DNA of 64,000 nt from Ciborinia camelliae (lineage: Eukaryota > Ascomycota > Leotiomycetes > Helotiales > Sclerotiniaceae). Numbering within the stretch: the first letter of the stretch is position 1; each line of letters starts with the position of its first letter. The stretch spans positions 71,052-135,051 of the forward strand of contig JANPYM010000014.1 in assembly GCA_025890175.1 (NCBI GenBank), given 5' to 3'. The translations under genes and the position numbers were made by a program. Below, piece after piece: positions 58,405 to 64,000 of this stretch. A model generated the notes under the pieces. That model worked only from the letters and a program-made list of their open reading frames with translations. It searched no databases and was not told where the DNA came from.

Positions 58405-58897
58405 ATTATTTCAATTATTTCAATTATTTTATTTATTTTATTTATTTTATTTATTTTATTTATTTCATTTATTTTATTTATTTTATTTATTTCATTTATT
58501 TCATTTATTTCATTTATTTCATTTATTTTATTTATTTTATTTATTTCATTTATTTTATTTATTTTATTTATTTCATTTATTTCATTTATTTCATTTATTT
58601 CATTTATTTCATTTATTTCATTTATTTCATTTATTTCATTTATTTCATTTATTTCATTTATTTCATTTATTTCATTTATTTCATTTATTTCATTTATTTC
58701 ATTTATTTCATTTATTTCATTTATTTCATTTATTTCATTTATTTCATTTATTTCATTTATTTCATTTATTTCATTTATTTCATTTATTTCATTTATTTCA
58801 TTTATTTCATTTATTTCATTTATTTCATTTATTTTATTTATTTCATTTATTTCATTTATTTTATTTATTTCATTTATTTTATTTATTTCATTTATTT
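58405..58897. repeat. 9-bp array (tttatttca), about 50 copies
   Basis: A long tract of tttatttca with scattered tttatttta variants. It ends sharply at gtgttggaatt, where normal sequence starts. Confidence 0.95.
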
Positions 58898-59111
58898 GTG
58901 TTGGAATTACTATGGGCGATGAAGAAACAAATGTACTATAGTATTCAGTGTATTTGGTTCGAAGCTTTGAAAACTATGCTACAGATCAACTATATATGCC
59001 CGCTAGTGTATGTTAGCGCTGTAGCGCGGGGGTGCCGCAAGCGGTATGTCGCAACTGTGCGCGGCGTATGCGCAAGCGTGTTGTAGGTACGTGATTTATT
59101 CAACAATTTGT
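58898..59111. other. Short unique island with a CpG-dense 90-bp core
   Basis: About 210 bp of complex sequence. 59000-59090 is strikingly GC- and CpG-rich (gtagcgcgggggtgccgcaa; gcgcggcgtatgcgcaagcg), in contrast to the AT-only tract on its left. A 62-codon frame across it is not recognised as protein. Confidence 0.55.
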
Positions 59112-59419
59112 TTTTGTATAGATTTTACGTACTTTTGAATCATCCAATCAGTATTCGTTTTCTATAATTCCTTTCTTCAAAAAAAAAAAAAAAAGCTAAT
59201 TAAAATCAAAAAAACTTTAATAATAAATTTTTAAACAATTATAAATTGTATAAATATAAAAATTATATTATTCAAAAGTTATTAATTGAATTAATAAGCT
59301 TATTAATTTTAATTATAGTTTATATATTATTTTGTAGATATTATATATCTTTTAAGGTTTTTTTCAATTAATGGTTTTGTATAGATTTTACGTACTTTTG
59401 AATCATCTAATCAGTATCG
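59112..59419. repeat. Two 45-bp direct repeats flanking an AT-rich spacer
   Basis: Copy A at 59112-59157 and copy B at 59375-59419 share ttttgtatagattttacgta and the following 25 bp, with one substitution and one indel. The 217-bp spacer is AT-rich with a 16-A run. Confidence 0.9.
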
Positions 59420-59534
59420 AGTTCGCATAATTAATGAGGTGTTTTAAAATATGTATGTTAGAGATGATGTCTCCACTTGGAATAGATATCACCCATTAAA
59501 ATCATCATCGATATACATCATACCAATTTCAAGC

Positions 59535-59963
59535 ATGCAACTTCAAAAATTTCTCGCGATTCTCTCTTCCCTTGCAGTCATTGGACTTTCGGCCCCAGTA
59601 GTTATACAAGGTATTCATTAAAACTCTCGTATCACCTTGCTCAAAAACCAAAGCCGAACCCAAACACGATATTCTTGAGTTCTCAGCCAAATAGCTCACA
59701 AACAAACAGAAGATAATTTTGACATCGTTGGACGCGACGAACCCAATTCTATCATCCTAGCCCGATATGTCTATGACCACCAAGAAGGTGTCGAAACCGA
59801 CGTTCACTACACCCTAACAATCACCGTCAAGGATGAAGTGGAAGCTACTGATAAAACGATTGAGCGATCCCTCTCCCGGAGAAGTATGAATGAGAATAGC
59901 GAGTTCATTTTTCCAGCACGTGTGATGGATCGAAATAAACGTGGCGATGCAACCATAGTCTAG
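59535..59963 (+). CDS. Small secreted protein, candidate effector or Kex2-processed peptide precursor
   Basis: Two exons: 59535-59610 and 59695-59963, with donor CAAG|gtattc and acceptor ccaaatag, giving 114 residues. Exon 1 encodes a clear signal peptide: MQLQKFLAILSSLAVIGLSA, with cleavage expected near the Ala-Pro. Exon 2 reads without a stop to TAG: TEDNFDIVGRDEPNSIILAR, then a patterned beta-like stretch (TDVHYTLTITVKDEVEA), then LSRRSMNENSEF and DRNKRGDATIV. The mature protein has no Cys. Two dibasic sites (RR, KR) fit cleavage by Kex2-type protease. The family is not recognised. It lies about 115 bp beyond the direct repeats at the edge of the repeat block. A nearer acceptor (ttctcag) would give an immediate stop, which is the main doubt about the model. 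Confidence 0.55.
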
Positions 59964-61427
59964 GTTCCACCTTCACCAACACCGAAGATTCCTTGAAACC
60001 CCACCAACCAACAAAACCTCACCCTCAGCCCGCATCATATGTTAGATCTTTGGGATTGAATCTTAGAAAGGAGCTTTTGTGCGGTAGATACGACTTGTGA
60101 GTTGGGGAATGAGCCGCGCAGTACTATAACAAGTGCGTATTCGGAGCTTGAGATTTCATCAACGATGGAATATTGCACATGAGCAAATATATTCAGGGGG
60201 GTTTACTTTTCCCATCAGAGATCTGGGTAGGTATGTTGTTTGTTGAAATTTGAATGGTTTGATTAGAAAGCCATGATGACATCATATGGGTGGGCATTTA
60301 TTCTTCATTATTATCTTGAAACAAAACGCCGTTTGATTTTGTAGTTGATTGAACAAGCAATCGGCAATGAAAACACTTGATTTCATTTCTTCAGGAGTTG
60401 CAATAATATTATATATCTCCTTGATAATGATTTCCGGCCTCATGTGAAATTCTTTCGTATCCGGAGAATGAATCGCAAAGTATAAATTACCTAGTAGTCA
60501 TAAGTAAGCTTTTCTGTGAGAATAAAATGTAATGGAATTGAATATTTCACTACACTGTATTCTTGAAATGGCATTGGCGATGTGATTGAATGATATATCT
60601 TGGGTCCTTCCATTTAAAAAGATGAAAACAACAATAATTAGTGTACCTTCCTTCGTTCCACTCCAGTGTGGCTGGTATCAAGCTCCTTCCGAAAGAAGTT
60701 CACAGATAACACACTCAAAAAATCATTTTTCTATTCGTAGAAGCCTCTGCGAGCCTTCATTAGTCTCGAAGAAATTTCAATGTTCCTGCAATCAATGAAT
60801 AAATGGATAGACCTCACCAGGAGTGCGTCCCCGGTGACCCCAACCATGTCACTTACCTATTTCCTCGAACCCAACAATCGACAATAAATCAACATGAAGA
60901 AACAGCTTTCAGATACGTAAGAACTTCTTTCCTCCCTAAACATTAAAGATGCATTCCGATAGCATTTAAAATAAATGCCAAGCAACAATCTTCGTAATAC
61001 CACTTGCCAAAATAAATGGATTGCTTAGCTTACTTAGTATACTATCGAGTGGAAGACTTCTCCGAGTCGTTGGCCATGATCTCGATCAATATGGAAAGTT
61101 GGAATCAAGTTCCTACTAATAAATGTATGATTTTGGCTCGTTGATTCTCGTTTGATTCCGGGAAAGATGGGATGGGGTAGGATGATAGTTAGGGCGCGAG
61201 GTGGATGGATGATTGGAAGGGGAGAGATGTCATTACTTTACTGTAGGGGGTATAGATTGGATGGAATTGCAGAAGAGATATAAGATATGACGGATCGAAA
61301 GTCTTTGTAAAAAATAGCCATGTAACCAACGAAGAATTTTTGAAAAATGGTCTCTGATATTACCACACCATGTGTATACCGTATGGACTATGCTCTGCTC
61401 TGAAATTCATCTTAATCACTTTATTGA
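59964..61427. other. Intergenic region
   Basis: 3' flanks of the secreted-protein gene and of neurochondrin. No gene is supported; a 70-codon plus-strand frame at 60586-60798 has no features. Confidence 0.6.
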
Positions 61428-63510
61428 TTATCTACCTCTTCCCAAATTTTCCAAATCCAATATCACATCCTCCAATAACTCCACAAACTCTTCTGCCTCG
61501 TTCTTATTCCCCATCTCTCCCACTACAACCTCCAATTGGTCCGCAAGTTTGGTAAGAACTTTTTGCTCACTCGCGTAACGCTTCTGAATCCCTTCTCCTG
61601 CTTTTGACAGTAACGCTGTGGATAACTGCAACATAGCAATGTGTAGTTCGATGACTACCGAGGGTGATGTAGAGGCGGAAAGTTTCATGGAGGATGTAGT
61701 TGAGATTGCGGTTAACCATTCCTGTTTGATATATGATGTTGATTCCTCATCTATGACTGCGAGAAGAATGCGCACAATTTGCAGACCTCTCGATGCTTCC
61801 GTGATGACGAGAGAATGGTTTTTAATATTTGAAGTGTCGAAGGTTTTGCCGAGGATACTCGCGAGGTCCTCGCAGACGACTTGCCATCCATCCTGGTTCA
61901 GGAAAGCTTCCACGCCATCTTCAGTGGTCATGATACCTTCAAGCGCCAGTAATATTGGATATCTAAAGTCAGGTTCCTCCTTGTAACTTATTTTGTATAA
62001 TTCGATGAACATATCCATCATACCAGCACTTTCTTTTCGTAGATTTTCGTTCTCATCCTCGCGGATCCATATGGCTAAAGCTCTGATACTAGCGAGGATC
62101 AGAGGGTCCGCGGTAACATTATCTTCCATAGAATCCCACGTCAAAGTAAGCCTTGTTCCTTCAGAGGTGGCAGCCGTTCCAGCTCGCGCGGAAGGATGAA
62201 GTCCAGAAGCACCGGCAATAGATGCATCCCATCTATCTCGTAAATATTCGATTGATAAAGATATTGTCTCAGCAATATCCTTGCGTAACTTCAGCATTAA
62301 ATCTGGTGGCATGGTGAAGGAATTGGAATCTTCATCATCGAGACTTCGAACAAGATATCCTATGAAACTTGAGATAACATCGAATGCAGCTGCCAGTCGT
62401 TGTGAGATATTTGAATAATCACTATTATTCAGTTTGGCCAAAAGTGATGGGAAAGAGGATCGCAGGTCAATCAATAGAAGATTCACAAATAAATAAGAAA
62501 ATGGCTTGCTGTTCCTTTCAGTCTTGTCCGAAGAATGCAGAGATTCATCGTTAAATAACAATGAAGGACAGGTCGCAGGATATGCTTGGAGTAATGCCGC
62601 TGCTGCCTGAGTATATGCTACTCTACCAGCAAGCGTAGGTCTCCTATTTACTAAAGCGCGAAGAAAGATGGTTACAGACTTAAGCCATTTTGGACTGCGT
62701 GGAAGCGCCTGAGATATGTTAGACTCAGCAGTCGGTAGGGGGAGCATTGATGCATACCTCAGAAGACAGTTTTGGGATAAAGCTTGCGACAAATGAAAGA
62801 AATGTGACAGCGTCAGTTCCTTTGAATACCACAAGTAGATTTGGGATCAGTCGATTGATACTTCCATGGACTGCCTGTACTTCAGTGTTGATTGTAGATC
62901 CATTTGCCCAAGTATAATTCAGGATATCGAGGACAAGAGGATATTGCGGGGCTATTTCCGTCAACGGAGAGACATCTTCGACCTTTAAAAGTTCTAGTGA
63001 GCCCTCTACTTGACTGACTATAGTCAATAGCGTTTGAAGAATGAGTTGTGTGGTTTCAGGGGAGCTGGCTAGTATCAGCACGTGATTCACAATAACACAA
63101 TTGGAGGTTTACCTTTGGACAAGTGCCTTGACCAGTGGTCCTGTTCTTCCAGTGAGCTGTGATTCCCTTCGTATATTTTCTGGTAATAGTATAGAGAATG
63201 TGTGTAGTACAGCTACTGCGAGATCTACCATATCTTTCGCTTGGGCCTTATCAACTTTTCCAAGTTGAGCTCGCAAGAGTCGATCCAAGAACTTTGAGGA
63301 TATGGATTCCCAAAGTATTTGTAGGCGTTCTGTATTTTTGACGAGCTGTTGTTCGTTGTCAAGAACGGATTTAAGAAGAGCAAGTCCTACGAACCTGGAA
63401 GTGTCGTCTTTTGCCTTCAGGAGGTCCTTCATTTTTTCAAAAGTTTCGCCAGGGCTGGTGAGACCCGTGGGCTCAGAATTTGAGCCACCAGCAACCTGTG
63501 GTTCTGCCAT
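61428..63510 (-). CDS. Neurochondrin family protein (DUF1941)
   Basis: Three exons on the minus strand: 63510-63113, 63064-62758 and 62708-61428. Introns are about 48-49 nt with GT-AG ends, giving about 661 residues. An all-helical repeat fold is evident throughout: SRFVGLALLKSVLDNEQQL, LVDLAVAVLHTFSILLPE-type helices, SSPETTQLILQTLLTIVSQV across the first splice and KWLKSVTIFLRALVNRRPTL after the second. FRYPILLALEGIMTTEDGVE and QVVCEDLASIL follow near the C-terminus. This matches fungal neurochondrin-like proteins (Pfam neurochondrin, ARM/HEAT-like). Their molecular role in fungi is not established; animal neurochondrin is cytoplasmic. The start (MAEPQVAGGS) is the first ATG. It shares a short divergent promoter region with the plus-strand gene at 63749. 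Confidence 0.85.
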
Positions 63511-63748
63511 GATAAGACAAGATAATATTTTGGAATATTTTTATCTTCGAAGTAGAAATTCGAAGGCTTTGATAATTTTGGAAGAGCAAACGAGCCAGGA
63601 TTACTAGGTATATCAATAGTTTTGGCCGGAGATCGGTGAAACATTTATCCGGCAGGTCTGGAGCTCCTAGCATTAAGTTCAATAACAAGACTATCGCAAC
63701 TGTACGACTACTCCAAAAGATGCAAAGATATTTATCGAATGTATAAAG
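63511..63748. promoter_or_regulatory. Shared divergent promoter region
   Basis: Only 238 bp separate the two start codons of the divergent genes, so 5' leaders and promoters must overlap or be very short. No specific motif is claimed. Confidence 0.5.
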
Positions 63749-64000
63749 ATGGCGAGCTCATCTGCGGGTAATTTCGGAGCTACGCGACACTCCAATTCGT
63801 CGTCGAGTCGCAGTCCATCAAATCACCCTCCAGCCGAAGCCGAAGATGACAGCGATAACGACGATACCCAAGCTGTACTTGCAGACGATCCACTTGATGA
63901 AGATGAACCAAACAAATCCTCTTTTAAGCGCAAACAAAAACAACCAGCGGGCTCGAAATTTCTGTCTGCTTTTGCGAAATCGGGTAGCGGATCTCAGTCG
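63749..64000 (+). CDS. N-terminus of an unidentified acidic, serine-rich protein (truncated by window edge)
   Basis: ATG at 63749 (taaagATGgcg) opens a frame that is still open at the last base, 84 codons. It has a Ser-rich start (MASSSAGNFGATRHSNSSSS), then an acidic stretch (EAEDDSDNDDTQAVLADD), then a basic patch (SSFKRKQKQPAGSKF). It looks intrinsically disordered, like the N-termini of nuclear regulatory proteins. The family cannot be identified from this part. Confidence 0.6.
   Translation, partial: MASSSAGNFGATRHSNSSSSRSPSNHPPAEAEDDSDNDDTQAVLADDPLDEDEPNKSSFKRKQKQPAGSKFLSAFAKSGSGSQS

Noticed and set aside
49062..58900. Centromere
   Set aside because: The AT-rich and satellite block is only about 10 kb, is explained by one LTR element plus microsatellites, and no centromeric mark can be read from sequence.
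58940..58975. tRNA B-box-like ggttcgaagc
   Set aside because: No A box or foldable cloverleaf around it.
1..64000. CRISPR arrays, rRNA genes, bacterial-type operons
   Set aside because: None seen; the tandem arrays have no spacers and the gene structure is eukaryotic.

Overview
This is a stretch of filamentous ascomycete nuclear genome. The evidence is short (about 45-200 nt) GT-AG introns in most genes, fungal families (NCS1 permease, DUF6594, DUF2985, a STAND/NACHT NTPase, a GH5 subfamily 5-type endoglucanase), AT-rich repeat-degraded DNA of the kind left by RIP, and many short ACCT/GATA/GGAT-type microsatellites between genes. The gene set and base composition suggest a leotiomycete, perhaps a Botrytis/Sclerotinia-like fungus. 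That is an inference from family knowledge, not a database result.

Layout. 1-14.2 kb is ordinary genic DNA: a 2-oxoglutarate oxygenase cut by the window edge (-), a six-exon NCS1 nucleobase/allantoin-type permease (+), Mediator subunit 6 (-), an F-box/2EXR-like hypothetical gene (+), and the DEAH helicase ECM16/Dhr1 of the U3 snoRNP (+). 14.2-23.4 kb is gene-poor. It holds a three-copy 52-bp repeat with an inverted partner, a broken minus-strand coding remnant and a weak minus-strand exon set. 23.4-29.8 kb carries a DUF6594 membrane protein, a five-exon MFS transporter and a type II membrane O-fucosyltransferase-like protein. 33.0-39.4 kb is one large six-exon gene for a ~2,039-residue STAND NTPase with a TPR-like C-terminus. 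40.8-42.4 kb is a secreted seven-exon GH5 cellulase, and 46.5-48.6 kb a DUF2985 membrane protein.

From 49.06 to 54.72 kb lies an extremely AT-rich element whose two ends carry ~175-185-bp direct repeats differing mostly by transitions: a degraded LTR retrotransposon. It contains a 10-N gap. The 850 bp before the gap are repeated after it, so the assembly has almost certainly failed to merge two overlapping contigs. From 56.05 to 58.9 kb there is a chain of different short tandem arrays (periods 12, 12, 13, 18 and 9). From about 56.4 kb on, the + strand has almost no G. A CpG-dense scrap and a pair of 45-bp direct repeats follow. Right beside this repeat block, at 59.5-60.0 kb, is a two-exon gene for a 114-residue secreted protein with dibasic (Kex2-type) sites. 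The exons have no long open frame of their own, so simple ORF calling would miss it.

The window ends with neurochondrin (-) and, head to head with it, the start of an unidentified acidic/serine-rich protein (+).

There is no evident operon or biosynthetic cluster. The genes appear to be independently transcribed housekeeping genes (MED6, ECM16, neurochondrin) mixed with accessory genes (cellulase, STAND NTPase, transporter, candidate secreted effector). The accessory genes tend to sit near repeat-rich or gene-poor DNA. All exon joins were placed by eye from splice consensus and reading-frame continuity.
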